Part shown: positions 26,926 through 36,408 of the stretch, piece by piece
Layout of the letters: each line of letters starts with the position of its first letter
How positions within the stretch are numbered: position 1 is the stretch's first letter
Origin: Sorangium cellulosum So0157-2
GTDB lineage: Bacteria; Myxococcota_A; Polyangia; Polyangiales; Polyangiaceae
NCBI RefSeq assembly: GCF_000418325.1
Contig: NC_021658.1
Coordinates: 186,001-250,000 of the forward strand
Length of the DNA: 64,000 nt
Direction of reading: 5' to 3'
Made by a program: the position numbers and the translations under genes
The notes under the pieces: model-generated
Told to the model about the DNA's origin: nothing
Database searches by the model: none
What the model saw: the letters and a program-made list of their open reading frames with translations, nothing else

Positions 26926-29900
26926 TTACCGGGCTACAGAGGCTCGCAGGGCGCGGCGGCGAGGGGTGTTGCGGCGCGCTGCGAGCAGCGCCGCGAGCAG
27001 GAGCCAGGGCGCGCCGCTCGTGGGACCGATGGGGGAGGGCGACAGGCTGCAGCTGCCGCCGCCGCGGTCGCCGGGCGGCGAAGCGCCGGATCCGCCGTGC
27101 CCGGAGGAGGTGACGCTCGCACCGACCGCGCCGCCGCTGCCAGTCGCCACGGAGCTGCTGGCACCCTCCGCGCTGCCGCCGGCAGCATCGCCGCCGGCCG
27201 CCGTGGAGCTGCTGGCGCTCTCCGCGCCGCCGCTCCCGGCGCCAGCTCCGCTCCCGCTCGCGACATCCCCGCCTCCACCGTCACCCGCGCCGCCGCCCCC
27301 AGCGACACCGCCGCCCCCGCCGCCGCCGGGGATGTCGTCGCCCCCAGCGCCGCCGGTGCCGCCGCCGCCACCGGTGCCCGACGAGCTGCCGGCGCTGCCC
27401 CCGTCCAGCGCCATGCATACGCCCAGCGAGCAGGCTCCCTCCCCGGGGACCACGCTGCCGGGCACATACAGCCGCGCCGCGCAGTCCGGGCGCGGCGTCC
27501 AGCAGGACGTCAGCAGCACGCGGCCGTCGAGCAGCCGCGTCAGCTCGTGATCCGCGGGCCCGTTGGTCAATGACGGCGCGAGAGACCATGTGTTGCTCGC
27601 GGCATCGTACAACAGCGCATCTGTGTTCGAGAAAGGCGGGCCAGTCGTGTCGCAGCCTGTGACCAGCACCCTGCCATCGGCCAGCAGCTCGGCGCGGAAC
27701 GTCGCGCAATCTTCTATGAAGTGCGGGACGTCGGTCCAGGTGTCGTTCGCGGGATCGTAGATGTGCTGTGCCGTCGAACGGGTGGCAGAATGGCGGCCTA
27801 GCACGAGGACCTTGCCGCTTGCGAGCAGCGTGACCGTGTGCCGGTCGAAGTTAGCAACTTGCGGCCGGTGGCTGCCGCGCGTCCAGGTGTCGGCCACCGG
27901 ATCGTACAGCTCCGCAGGCCCGGTTCCACGGTTGTTGCTGAGGACGAGGACCCGGCCGTCGGAGAGCAACGTGGCTGCGTGGCCGCTGCGGCCTATGATC
28001 ATCGGGGCCGCGGGCGTCCAGGTGTTCGTCGCGGGATCGTACACCTCGGTGCTGGCCAACGCGGAAACATAATCATTGACTTCGCCACCGGCGACGAGGA
28101 CCTTGCCGTTCGCGAGCCGCGTGGCGGTGTGTGCTATGCGGTGCTCGGTGGTCGGCGCGGCCGGGCTCCAGACGCCCGTCGCGGGATCGTAGATCTCAGG
28201 CTCCAAGATCCCCTTGTGGCCGCCGAGGACGAGCACCCTGCCGTCCTCCAGGAGCGTGGCCGTGTGTCTCATGCGCGCGTGGATCATCGCGCCCGTCGGC
28301 GTCCATGCGCCCGTCGCCGGGTCGTATCGCACGGCGCTTCGGAGCATGATCTGTATCCCGTCCGGCGCCGTGGCCTGGCCGCCGGCGACGAGCACGGTGC
28401 CGTCCTGGAGGCGTGTGGCCGAGTGGCCCGGACCCACGCCGTCCAGGGGGGACGCGGGGGTCCACGCGGCCGTGGTCGGGTCCGGGCAGGGCGCGCCGTC
28501 CGGCAGCGTGGGTGGCGGGCCACATAAGCTGCCGCCGAAAGGAGAACAGGTCGCTGGCGCATAACAGCTGCTCGGTACGGGGCATACCGGGGGCGCGCCC
28601 GCGGCGCAGGCGCCCGCCTGGCAGGTGTCGGCGACCGTGCAGGGATTGCCGTCCTCGCACGGCGTGCCGTCGGGCTGCGGAGACTCGGCGCACGCGCCCG
28701 TGGCGGCGTCGCAGGCGGCGGCCCTGCACCGGGCGGCGGTCGCACACACGACCGAGGTCTCGTGGCCGCAGGCGCCGGCATCGCACCTGTCGCCCTGGGT
28801 GCAAGCGCTGCCGTCGTCGCAGGGCGCGCCCCACGGCGAGAGCGCGCTCTCGCACCGGCCCGTCGCCGGATCGCAGAAGGGCGCGCGACACCCGTCCGCC
28901 GGCGCAGCGCAGGCGACCGGGTTCGCGCCGGCGCAGGCGCCCGCCTGGCAAGCGTCGGTCTGGGTGCACGCGTCGCCGTCGTCGCACGGCGCGCCGTCGC
29001 CGACGGGCGCGCCGGCGCAGGCGCCCGCCTGGCAGGCGTCGGCCTGGGTGCACGCGTTGCCGTCGTCGCAGGGCGCGCCGTCGCCCACGGGCGCACCGGC
29101 GCAGGCGCCCGCCTGGCAGGCGTCGGCCTGGGTGCACGCATTGCCGTCGTCGCAGGCAGGGCCGGTGAGCGGCGAGCACACCCCGTCCTCCGCCCCGCCA
29201 GCGGCGACGGAGCACGCCTCGCAGGCGCCGTCGCAGGCCGCGTCGCAGCAGACGCCGTCCGCGCAGGAGAGCCCGCCGCAGTCGAGATCGGAGCTGCAGG
29301 GAGCGCCGGGGACGAACATGCCCGTGAGCCGCTCCGCGCTGTTCGTCGCGAGGTGGACCAGGCTGAGCCACTCGTCAGGGGGCGTGTACCAGGCGGCGTA
29401 GCCGCCCGCGACGAGCACAGACCCATCGAGGAGCAGCGTGGCCGAGTGCGCGCCGCGCCCCGAGAGCATGTCCGGTCCCACCGACCAGGAGCGTGTCGAT
29501 GCGTCGTAGAGCTCGGCGCGCCGGTGATACGCGCCCATCGGCGGGATGGCACGATCGCAGACCGAGGAGGGTGGGGGGCACCAGCTCGAAAATACTTCAA
29601 TCCCCCCGGTGAGCAGGGCGCGCCGGCCCGGAACCAGCAAGGCCGCCCGGTCCAAGAGCCCGATGCTATCGATGTCCAGGTCCAGCGGCGGTGTGCCCGG
29701 GAGCATTCCCGGCGCTGCCATCCATGCGCCGGTGGCTGGCTCGTAGGTCTTGGCCAGCTCCCCAAGTCCCGTCACGAGGACCTCGCCGCTCGGGAGCAGC
29801 GTGGCCTGGACAGCGTCGTACGCGTCGGCATGTGCCGGAATCCTCCACGTGTCGGTCGCCGGGTCATAGATTTCGGGGGAGCGATGGTCCCGGAGGACGA

Positions 29901-30645
29901 GGACCGTGCCGTCGAGCAGCCGCCGCGCGAGGAGGTTCGCCTGGGGCTGGTTCATGGAGCCCGCATCGCTCCATGCGTTGCGCGCCGGATCGTAGATCGC
30001 GCAGCTGGAGAGCTCGTCGCCATGAGGCGCCGCGCGTCCCCCCGAGACGAGGATCCTCCCGTCGAGCAGCGGTGTCGCCGCGTAGGCGAACCGCGGGGCC
30101 GGCGCAGGCGCGACGGCTATCCATCGGTCCGCCGCCGGATCGTAGATCTCAGCCGTGCCGAGCGGCTCACCGAAGTCCCCGCCGTTCCCGCCGTAGACGA
30201 AGACCTTGCCGTTCGAGAGCAGCGCCGCGCCGTGGCTGCTGCGCGCAGCGCTCATCGACGCCGCGGGCGTCCAGGCGCCGGTCGCAGGGTCGTAGATCTC
30301 GGCGCTGGCGAGCGGGGGGCCCTCGGATTCGACCTGGCCGCCCGTGACGAGGACCCTGCCGTCGAGCAGGCGGGTGGCGGTGTGGAGCGCGCGCGGGACG
30401 CTCAGCGAGGCCGCGCTGATCCAGGTCGGCGCGGAGGGCGCCGTGTCCGCGAGCCGCACCTGCCCGAGCGGCTCGGCGCTCCGGTCGCCACCCTCCGCGC
30501 CAGCCTGTGCGCACCCGGCGAGCCACGCCACGCCGAGAGCGGCCACGGCGAGCCACGCGGCGCCGGATCCGCCGCCTGGCCACGCGACGCGCGGGCAGGG
30601 CCGTCGCCCGCTGCGTCCGCTGGACTCCTGGAATGAGCGATCCAT
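26926..30645 (-). CDS. Large kelch-type surface lipoprotein with Cys-rich repeats and MYXO-CTERM tail
   Basis: 1239 residues from ATG 30645, which has GGAGAGGAGG upstream; an in-frame ATG at 30780 lacks one. The lipobox is WLAGC. Two sets of kelch/galactose-oxidase-type repeats (TATRLLDGRVLVTGGQ, AEIYDPATGAWTPAASM) form two beta-propellers. Between them lies a Cys-rich block of EGF-like CDDGNACTQADACQAGACAGAP units. The C-terminus is Ser/Gly-rich, then GGGSCSLSP, a hydrophobic helix and a basic end (ARRNTPRRR), matching the MYXO-CTERM surface-sorting signal. Having both a lipobox and MYXO-CTERM is notable. Probable adhesin or matrix protein; no catalytic residues seen. Confidence 0.85.
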   Translation of the reverse strand: MDRSFQESSGRSGRRPCPRVAWPGGGSGAAWLAVAALGVAWLAGCAQAGAEGGDRSAEPLGQVRLADTAPSAPTWISAASLSVPRALHTATRLLDGRVLVTGGQVESEGPPLASAEIYDPATGAWTPAASMSAARSSHGAALLSNGKVFVYGGNGGDFGEPLGTAEIYDPAADRWIAVAPAPAPRFAYAATPLLDGRILVSGGRAAPHGDELSSCAIYDPARNAWSDAGSMNQPQANLLARRLLDGTVLVLRDHRSPEIYDPATDTWRIPAHADAYDAVQATLLPSGEVLVTGLGELAKTYEPATGAWMAAPGMLPGTPPLDLDIDSIGLLDRAALLVPGRRALLTGGIEVFSSWCPPPSSVCDRAIPPMGAYHRRAELYDASTRSWSVGPDMLSGRGAHSATLLLDGSVLVAGGYAAWYTPPDEWLSLVHLATNSAERLTGMFVPGAPCSSDLDCGGLSCADGVCCDAACDGACEACSVAAGGAEDGVCSPLTGPACDDGNACTQADACQAGACAGAPVGDGAPCDDGNACTQADACQAGACAGAPVGDGAPCDDGDACTQTDACQAGACAGANPVACAAPADGCRAPFCDPATGRCESALSPWGAPCDDGSACTQGDRCDAGACGHETSVVCATAARCRAAACDAATGACAESPQPDGTPCEDGNPCTVADTCQAGACAAGAPPVCPVPSSCYAPATCSPFGGSLCGPPPTLPDGAPCPDPTTAAWTPASPLDGVGPGHSATRLQDGTVLVAGGQATAPDGIQIMLRSAVRYDPATGAWTPTGAMIHARMRHTATLLEDGRVLVLGGHKGILEPEIYDPATGVWSPAAPTTEHRIAHTATRLANGKVLVAGGEVNDYVSALASTEVYDPATNTWTPAAPMIIGRSGHAATLLSDGRVLVLSNNRGTGPAELYDPVADTWTRGSHRPQVANFDRHTVTLLASGKVLVLGRHSATRSTAQHIYDPANDTWTDVPHFIEDCATFRAELLADGRVLVTGCDTTGPPFSNTDALLYDAASNTWSLAPSLTNGPADHELTRLLDGRVLLTSCWTPRPDCAARLYVPGSVVPGEGACSLGVCMALDGGSAGSSSGTGGGGGTGGAGGDDIPGGGGGGGVAGGGGAGDGGGGDVASGSGAGAGSGGAESASSSTAAGGDAAGGSAEGASSSVATGSGGAVGASVTSSGHGGSGASPPGDRGGGSCSLSPSPIGPTSGAPWLLLAALLAARRNTPRRRALRASVAR
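28927..29160 (-). repeat. Tandem 84-bp repeats coding Cys-rich modules
   Basis: About three copies of an 84-bp unit coding the 28-residue CDDGNACTQADACQAGACAGAP module. Two copies are nearly identical and the third carries Asp/Thr substitutions. High identity implies recent duplication or gene conversion; copy number is probably variable between strains. Confidence 0.8.
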
Positions 30646-30842
30646 CGATCCTCCTCTCCTGCCAAAGAGATGCGCGACACACCGCGCACGCGGGGCGCGG
30701 AGTCGCAGCGTGCACCTCGATAGGTCCCGTCGTTGGGTGCCGCACACCGCCGCGAGGTTCACCGCGATGCGCTGTCCCATCGCTGGAGCGGGCCTGTCTT
30801 CCGACAGGGGCGGACGACAGGCCCCGCGCTATCCTCGGCCCC

Positions 30843-31979
30843 ATGACCTCCCCCGAGACGCTCGCCGCGCAGGCGCGCCACTTCATCGACGACGCCACCG
30901 GCGCGGTCGTGCCGCCGCTCCACGCGAGCACGACGTACGCGCGCGACGAGGGCTATCGCCTGCCCGCCGCCCACGAGTACACGCGCGACGACAACCCGAC
31001 GTACCGCGCGCCCGAGGAGCTGCTCGCCGCCCTCGAGCGCGGCGCCGACGCGCGCCTGTTCGCGTCGGGCATGGCCGCCGCGACCACGGCCGTGCAGGCG
31101 CTCGTGCGGCCCGGCGCGCGCCTCGTCGCCTCGCGCGCGATGTACCACGGCCTCCGCCTCTGGATGACCGAGTGGTGCGCGACCTGGAACGTCGATCTCG
31201 AGCTCGTCGACGCGACCGACCTCGACGCCCTCCGCGCGGCCGTCCAGCGCGGCCCGACCTCCCTCGTCTGGATCGAGACGCCCGCGAACCCCACCTGGGA
31301 CGTCGTCGACATCGCGGCGGCGGCCGACATCGCGCGCGCGCGCGGCGCGCGGCTCGCCGTCGACTCGACCGTCGCCACGCCCGTCCACGCGCAGCCGCTC
31401 GCCCTCGGCGCCGACCTCGTGATGCACGCCGCCACCAAGGCGCTCAACGGCCACAGCGACGTCCTCGCCGGCGCGCTCGTGGCCGCGCGCGACGACGAGG
31501 CGTGGCAGCGCGTCCGCCACCTCCGCCACGTGCAGGGCGCGGTCCCCGGCCCGTTCGAGGCGTGGCTCCTCCTGCGGGGCATGCGGACGCTCTTCGTGCG
31601 CGTCGGCCGGGCGAGCGCCACCGCCTTGGAGCTCGCCCGCCGCCTCGCCGCCCACGCCGGCGTCGAGCGGGTGCTGTACCCGGGGCTCGAGTCCCACCCC
31701 GGTCACGCGGTGGCAGCGCGGCAGATGCAGGGCGGGTTCGGGTCGATGCTCTCCATCCTCGTGCGCGGCGGCGCCGAGGACGCGCTCCGCGTCGCCGGCC
31801 GCGTGAAGGTCTTTCTCCGCGCGACCTCCCTCGGCGGCGTCGAGAGCCTGATCGAGCACCGGGCGACCGTCGAGGGCCCGCGGACGCTCGCGCCCCCGAA
31901 CCTGCTCCGGCTCTCGATCGGCCTCGAGGCGCTCGACGACCTCTGGACCGACCTCGACGAGGCGCTCCGGGCGCGCTGA
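30843..31979 (+). CDS. Cys/Met metabolism PLP-dependent enzyme (cystathionine gamma-synthase type)
   Basis: 378 residues from ATG 30843. It is a fold-type I PLP enzyme: substrate-loop YTRDDNPTYRAPEELLAALE, cofactor-stacking FASGMAAATTAVQAL, WIETPANPTWDVVDIAA, DSTVATPV, and the Schiff-base lysine Lys199 in HAATKALNGHSD. The C-terminus has SLGGVESLIEHRAT and LLRLSIGLE, typical of the family. Likely reaction: gamma-replacement or gamma-elimination on homoserine or homocysteine derivatives (cystathionine synthase, lyase or methionine gamma-lyase); the exact activity cannot be told. Length matches the family. It stands alone, divergent from the kelch lipoprotein across a 197-bp spacer. Confidence 0.92.
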   Translation: MTSPETLAAQARHFIDDATGAVVPPLHASTTYARDEGYRLPAAHEYTRDDNPTYRAPEELLAALERGADARLFASGMAAATTAVQALVRPGARLVASRAMYHGLRLWMTEWCATWNVDLELVDATDLDALRAAVQRGPTSLVWIETPANPTWDVVDIAAAADIARARGARLAVDSTVATPVHAQPLALGADLVMHAATKALNGHSDVLAGALVAARDDEAWQRVRHLRHVQGAVPGPFEAWLLLRGMRTLFVRVGRASATALELARRLAAHAGVERVLYPGLESHPGHAVAARQMQGGFGSMLSILVRGGAEDALRVAGRVKVFLRATSLGGVESLIEHRATVEGPRTLAPPNLLRLSIGLEALDDLWTDLDEALRAR

Positions 31980-32152
31980 CGGCCGCCGACGGCGCGGCGA
32001 CGGCCGCGGGGTGAGCTCGGCCGCCGCGCCGGCGTCATTGATGAACCGCATTCACAGATCTTGGTCTCCGCGGGCCGATTGTGCGCTGCGGCCGCCGGGC
32101 GCACCTTGCGACGCGTGACGGGGACCTCTGCCGGTCCCCGCGAGGAGAAGCC

Positions 32153-33169
32153 ATGCGCGCCGTAGGACTCCACCGTTACCTCCCGATCGATCACCCCGAG
32201 AGCCTGCTCGACGTCGAGCTTCCGGAGCCGGAGCCGGGGCCGCGCGACCTGCGCGTGCGGGTGCGCGCGGTCGCCGTGAACCCGGTCGACGTGAAGGTCC
32301 GCTCGCCGAAGCCCCGGGTCGAGGGCGCGCCGCGCGTGCTCGGCTGGGACGCCGCCGGCGTCGTCGAGGCGGTCGGCGCGGAGGTCACCGCCTTCCGCCC
32401 GGGGGACCGCGTGTACTACGCGGGGAGCATCGCGCGGCCCGGCAGCAACGCCGAGGTGCACCTCGTCGACGAGCGCATCGCCGGGCCGATGCCGCGGACG
32501 CTCGGGTTCGCCGACGCGGCGGCGCTGCCGCTCACCGCGCTGACCGCGTGGGAGGGGCTGTTCGAGCGCCTCGGCGTCGAGCCCGACGGCCGCGACGCCG
32601 GGCGCACGGTGCTCGTCATCGGCGGCGCCGGCGGCGTGGGCTCGATGGTGGTGCAGCTCGCGAAGGCCGCCGGGCTGCGCGTCGTCGCCACTGCGTCGCG
32701 CGAGGAGAGCCGGGCGTGGGCGGCGCTCCTCGGCGCCGACGTCCTCGTCGACCACCGCGCGCCGCTCCGCCCGCAGCTCGAGGCCGCGGGCATGAAGGGC
32801 GTGGAGCTGATCTTCAACACGCAGAGCACCGAGGCCTGGTGGGACACGATGGCGGACCTCGTGGCGCCGCTCGGGCGCATCGTGGGCATCGTCGAGACGT
32901 CGGGGCCGGTCGACCTCGGCAAGCTCATGTCGAAGAGCGCGAGCTTCTCGTGGGAGCTGATGTTCACGCGGTCGCTCCACGGCACCCCGGACATGGCCGC
33001 GCAGCGGGAGATCCTCGCGCGCGTGGCGGCGTGGGTGGACGCGGGGCGCCTCCGCACGACGCGCCGCGAGCACCTCGGCCGGATCGACGCGGCGAACCTG
33101 CGCGCCGCGCACGCGCGCCTGGAGTCGGGGCAGACCGTGGGGAAGATCGTGCTGGAGGGGTGGGGCTGA
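32153..33169 (+). CDS. Zinc-type alcohol dehydrogenase/quinone oxidoreductase family protein
   Basis: 338 residues from ATG 32153, after GAGGAGAAG. It is an MDR-superfamily enzyme: GroES-like N-terminus (VRVRAVAVNPVDVKVR, VLGWDAAGVVEAVG, FRPGDRVYYAG) and a Rossmann domain with VLVIGGAGGVGSMVVQLAK, then a helix ending in TASREESR. Structural-zinc cysteines are absent, as in the quinone oxidoreductase (zeta-crystallin) branch. It reduces a carbonyl or quinone with NADPH. It closely resembles the 'zinc-binding alcohol dehydrogenase family protein' group of about 335-340 residues. No operon partner is evident. Confidence 0.9.
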   Translation: MRAVGLHRYLPIDHPESLLDVELPEPEPGPRDLRVRVRAVAVNPVDVKVRSPKPRVEGAPRVLGWDAAGVVEAVGAEVTAFRPGDRVYYAGSIARPGSNAEVHLVDERIAGPMPRTLGFADAAALPLTALTAWEGLFERLGVEPDGRDAGRTVLVIGGAGGVGSMVVQLAKAAGLRVVATASREESRAWAALLGADVLVDHRAPLRPQLEAAGMKGVELIFNTQSTEAWWDTMADLVAPLGRIVGIVETSGPVDLGKLMSKSASFSWELMFTRSLHGTPDMAAQREILARVAAWVDAGRLRTTRREHLGRIDAANLRAAHARLESGQTVGKIVLEGWG

Positions 33170-33261
33170 CCGCGCGCCGGGCAAGCTCGGCCGGCCCCGG
33201 CGACGCCCGCGCGCCCGCGGCGAGGCGGTGCGATCCCGGAGCGCTGCTACGCTGAAGGAGC

Positions 33262-33660
33262 ATGTCCGAGCCCACGTGGAAGAAGCTCGTCGATCAGCTC
33301 AAGGACCAGGGGCACAAGAGCCCGTACCTCGACCGCCTCCGGCAGCGCCTGCCCGCGGCCGCCCCGTCGGATCTCGCCGGCGAGATCCTCAGGGAGATGG
33401 CCTCGGCGCTCGGGCGATCCGAGGACAAGATCAACGTCGCGCTGCTCGAGCTCGAGCTGCAGGGCAAGGCGCTCGATGAGCTCGCCCGCGGCCAGGGCGC
33501 CGACGCGCGGGAGCGGGCGGCGATGATCGCGGCCTACAACCGGCAGCGGGAGGCGGCGGCGCAGGCGCTCTGGGAGCTGCGCGTCCACCGGGAGGCGCTC
33601 GGGTTCCGACGGAACGACGACCTCGCCGCGATGTACCCGATCCCGCCGAAGCGGGCGTAG
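33262..33660 (+). CDS. Small helical protein of unknown function
   Basis: 132 residues, no recognised family, no signal peptide or membrane segment. The sequence is helical and charged throughout (KINVALLELELQGKALDEL, AAYNRQREAAAQALWELRVHREALGF), compatible with a helical bundle. Codon bias is typical of the region, and AAGGAG lies just before ATG 33262, so it is probably a real gene. It is followed at once by a palindromic element that may end its transcript. Confidence 0.55.
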   Translation: MSEPTWKKLVDQLKDQGHKSPYLDRLRQRLPAAAPSDLAGEILREMASALGRSEDKINVALLELELQGKALDELARGQGADARERAAMIAAYNRQREAAAQALWELRVHREALGFRRNDDLAAMYPIPPKRA

Positions 33661-33667
33661 CGTCTCC

Positions 33668-33700
33668 TGTCACAGGGTGTCACCGGACACCCCTGTGACA
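33668..33700. promoter_or_regulatory. Near-perfect inverted repeat (TGTCACAGGGTGTC type)
   Basis: The left arm TGTCACAGGGTGTC (33668-33681) and right arm GACACCCCTGTGACA (33686-33700) are reverse complements apart from one extra C, with a four-base loop. There is no T-tract after it. A further GTGTCACC follows at 33703-33710, matching one inside the element. It begins seven bases after the preceding stop, so it may act as a hairpin terminator, or as a tandem operator for the secreted-protein gene at 33921. Confidence 0.6.
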
Positions 33701-33920
33701 GTGTGTCACCCGCAGAGATCCGCGGAGAGGGCGCATCGGCGAGCCGGCCGTGCGGAGCGCGGGCGTCTCGGCGCCTCCGAGGCAGGCGGCGCGCGGCCGC
33801 GATGGAGCTCGATCCCCGGGGATCGACGCGATCGCGCGCCTGGCCTGCCGGTTGCTGAGCCTGCGTTCGCGAGCGCGCCGTCGCGGTGAATCGACGGCCG
33901 CAACCAGAGGAGGACTCACC

Positions 33921-34325
33921 ATGAAGCTCGATCGACGTGTGCTCATCCGCCGGACCTTGATCGCCGCCGCCGCCGTGTTGCCCATCGCCGCCGCGGTCGC
34001 CGCGAGCGTGCCGAAAGACGCCGTGGCCGGGTGCCAGATCACGGTGCGCGTGCACAACTCCGGCAGCCAGTCGTTCGCGGTCGACTGGGACGAGAGCAAG
34101 GTGAAGGCGAGAGGCGGCACGTGGGACAAGCTCGCGAACAACTCGTCCGAGCAGGTCGACCCCGGTGAGACGAAATCGATCGTCTATGGGGCGCTCTTCA
34201 ACTGCGGAGCGAATCGCCGGTACCAGATCCACACGACCCGGGGCGGCGACGAGGAGACGACCTACTTCCCGGGCCCCGACTCCTGGACGACCGACCAGAC
34301 GCCGACGATCAACGTGTCGATGTGA
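33921..34325 (+). CDS. Small exported protein of unknown function
   Basis: 134 residues from ATG 33921 after AGAGGAGGA. An N-terminal RRTLIAAAAVLPIAAAVAAS segment is a signal peptide with a twin-Arg-like start. The mature part is strand-rich with two Cys (GCQITVRVHNSGSQSFAVDW and LFNCGANRRYQIHTTRGG), probably one disulphide in a small beta-sandwich. It has no known family. The upstream region carries the inverted repeat at 33668. Confidence 0.65.
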   Translation: MKLDRRVLIRRTLIAAAAVLPIAAAVAASVPKDAVAGCQITVRVHNSGSQSFAVDWDESKVKARGGTWDKLANNSSEQVDPGETKSIVYGALFNCGANRRYQIHTTRGGDEETTYFPGPDSWTTDQTPTINVSM

Positions 34326-34370
34326 GCCTGCCGAGAGCGCTGCGCGGGCCTCGCCGGAGGTGGCTCGGCG

Positions 34371-36329
34371 TCAGCGCGAGCCGAGCGCCATCGCGTCCTG
34401 GATCGCCGCCACGGGCAGCCGCACGCGGGCGGTGACGCGGGCCGCGCCGGAGCCGAGCACCTCGGAGGAGACCGCGATCGGGATCGCGACCTCGCCGCGC
34501 GCCGGCAGCGTCGCGAGCCTGGCGAACTCCTTGGCGGCCTCTTCGATCGCCTCCTTCGTGTCCCCGCGCGCCGCCACCAGCGCGAGGCCTGCGATCGAGG
34601 AGACTCCGCCGGCGAGCGTCCCGGGCTGCCGCAGCGCCTCCAGACCGGGCGCCGCGCCGAGCGTGCGCTCGTCGCGCCCCGCGTCGGTCGCGATGCGCAG
34701 CCGGGCCACCACGACGGCGTCGTCCTCGCCGAACCCGAGCCACGTCCGCTGACCCGCGGGCACGACGTAGAGATGCGCCGTGTCCGCGGGCGGGGCGCCC
34801 TTCGTGGGCGGCTTGGATCGCAGCTCGACGTGCAGCGTCCCCGCGGGCAGCGCGGCGGGCGCGCGGACGATCGCGTACGCGACGGGCCCCCTGTCCTCGC
34901 CCTTGCTCGCGCGGCCCACCGGCGCGCCGCCGGGCGTGCCCGCGCCGCCCGCCGCCTGCGGGCTCGCCTTGCGCCTGTCCAGCTCCTCGCCGAGCAGGAG
35001 CAGCTCCTTCACCCCAGCGATCCAGGTCTCGGCCGGCTCCTCGACCGCGACCAGGATCCAGCTCTGCAGCGCCCGGCGCGCCGCCTTCTGCGCGCGCGCG
35101 GCGCCCTTGCCGGCCTGGTAGGCCGCGATCGCCCGCTCCGCCGCCGCGCGATCCCCGCCCGCGCCCAACACGAGGGGGCCGCCCGTGAGCGCCAGCGCGT
35201 CGAGGCGCTGGATGAACCGATCGAGCGTCGCCGCGTCGTAGCCGTCGCTCGCCCAGTCGTCGCGCAGCGCCCGGAGGAGGGCCTCGCGCAGCGGGGTGAG
35301 CTCCGCGCGCGACGCGCCCTGGGTGTAGAAGCCGATGGCCGTGTCGCCCGGCAGGCGCAGGAAGGCCGGCGGCGGGGCGGCGTCCGGCGCCACGGCCGGC
35401 ACGAGGGCCAGCGTGAGGGGCGAACGCCGGCTCGCGAAGCGCATGCTGAAGCCGACGTCGACCTCCGCGCCGCCCCACCTGAGGTCCACGCTCACGCCCT
35501 CGAGCTCGCGCAGCAGCGCGCCGCCGAGCTCCCGGCCCAGCGCCCCCGCGCGGCCGCCGTCGTCGTCCGCGTCGGCCTCGCTCTTCATGATCTCGCGGAG
35601 GGCCCACTCCGTGATCTCGAGCCGCGCGTCCGCCTCGATCGGCTCCCGGCCCACGACCTCCACGAGGTAGGGCGCGGCGGCGGCGATGTCCTTCGCGTCC
35701 TCGGCGCAGAGCAGGCGCGCGCTGCCCCGGCGCTCGCCGAGACCGAAGGCGCAGACCAGCGGCGCGGCCTCCTCGTCGGCCTCCTCGTCGCGCGCGGCCT
35801 CCTCGTCGGCCTCCTCGTCGGCCTCCTCGTCGGCCTCCTCGTCGCGCGCGCGCTCCACGCGCAGCAGGCCCCGGTGCTGCTTGAGCACGAAGAGCTCGTG
35901 CAGCCGGGGCACCGCCTGCTCCGCGACCGACAGGGAGACCACGAGGCGCGACGTCGCCTCCGTGATGCCGAACCAGGCGGCGTCGATCGGCTTGTCCAGA
36001 TCGACCACGTCGGCGAGCGCCGGACCCAGCGTTTGCTCGAGCAGCATCTCGGGTGCCATGGGGCCGGCGACCAGCAGCCACGCGCCGGCGGTCGTGCTCG
36101 CGACGAGCCGCGTGAGGTGGCTCCAGCTCCGCTGCGGGTCGGCGACCCGCAGCACCGAGGAGAGCCCTTCCGGCGCGGTCACGGGCGGCGCCGCCGCCGG
36201 GGCGGGCTGGGCGCGCGCCGGGGGCGGCGCAGGAGGCAGCGTCGCGACAGGGCCGCGCTGGGGGGCCGGAGCGCCGGCGGCGCACGCGGCGGCGAGGGCG
36301 ATCGGCAGCAGGAGGGCGGCGCGTTTCAT
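34371..36329 (-). CDS. Large lipoprotein of unknown function with acidic repeat
   Basis: 652 residues. The signal peptide ends AAAC (lipidated Cys16). A Pro/Ala linker is followed by alternating helix/strand sequence with LSSVLRVADPQRSWSHLTRL near residue 55. An acidic run of DEEA repeats covers residues about 163-190. The C-terminal part has VARVRLPVAAIQDAMAL. The pattern recalls lipoproteins that contain repeated DUF3352-like modules, but I cannot confirm this. No catalytic motif is visible. It is probably a periplasmic or outer-membrane-anchored structural protein; it has no operon partner. Confidence 0.6.
   Translation of the reverse strand: MKRAALLLPIALAAACAAGAPAPQRGPVATLPPAPPPARAQPAPAAAPPVTAPEGLSSVLRVADPQRSWSHLTRLVASTTAGAWLLVAGPMAPEMLLEQTLGPALADVVDLDKPIDAAWFGITEATSRLVVSLSVAEQAVPRLHELFVLKQHRGLLRVERARDEEADEEADEEADEEAARDEEADEEAAPLVCAFGLGERRGSARLLCAEDAKDIAAAAPYLVEVVGREPIEADARLEITEWALREIMKSEADADDDGGRAGALGRELGGALLRELEGVSVDLRWGGAEVDVGFSMRFASRRSPLTLALVPAVAPDAAPPPAFLRLPGDTAIGFYTQGASRAELTPLREALLRALRDDWASDGYDAATLDRFIQRLDALALTGGPLVLGAGGDRAAAERAIAAYQAGKGAARAQKAARRALQSWILVAVEEPAETWIAGVKELLLLGEELDRRKASPQAAGGAGTPGGAPVGRASKGEDRGPVAYAIVRAPAALPAGTLHVELRSKPPTKGAPPADTAHLYVVPAGQRTWLGFGEDDAVVVARLRIATDAGRDERTLGAAPGLEALRQPGTLAGGVSSIAGLALVAARGDTKEAIEEAAKEFARLATLPARGEVAIPIAVSSEVLGSGAARVTARVRLPVAAIQDAMALGSR
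35766..35845 (-). repeat. 12-bp microsatellite coding DEEA
   Basis: About six copies of GAGGAGGCCGAC (minus strand), interrupted once by a GCGCGC block, encode DEEADEEA. The unit length is a multiple of three, so slippage changes the acidic tract without a frameshift. Confidence 0.85.
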
Positions 36330-36408
36330 GGAGAGCCGGATCGTCGCGCCCGAACGGCCCGCATGGCAAGCGGCCTCGGCAAGAGCAGGCCCGAGGCGGC
36401 CGCGGGGC

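Noticed and set aside
28927..29160. Possible CRISPR or mobile repeat
   Set aside because: The 84-bp units are in-frame protein modules with Cys periodicity.
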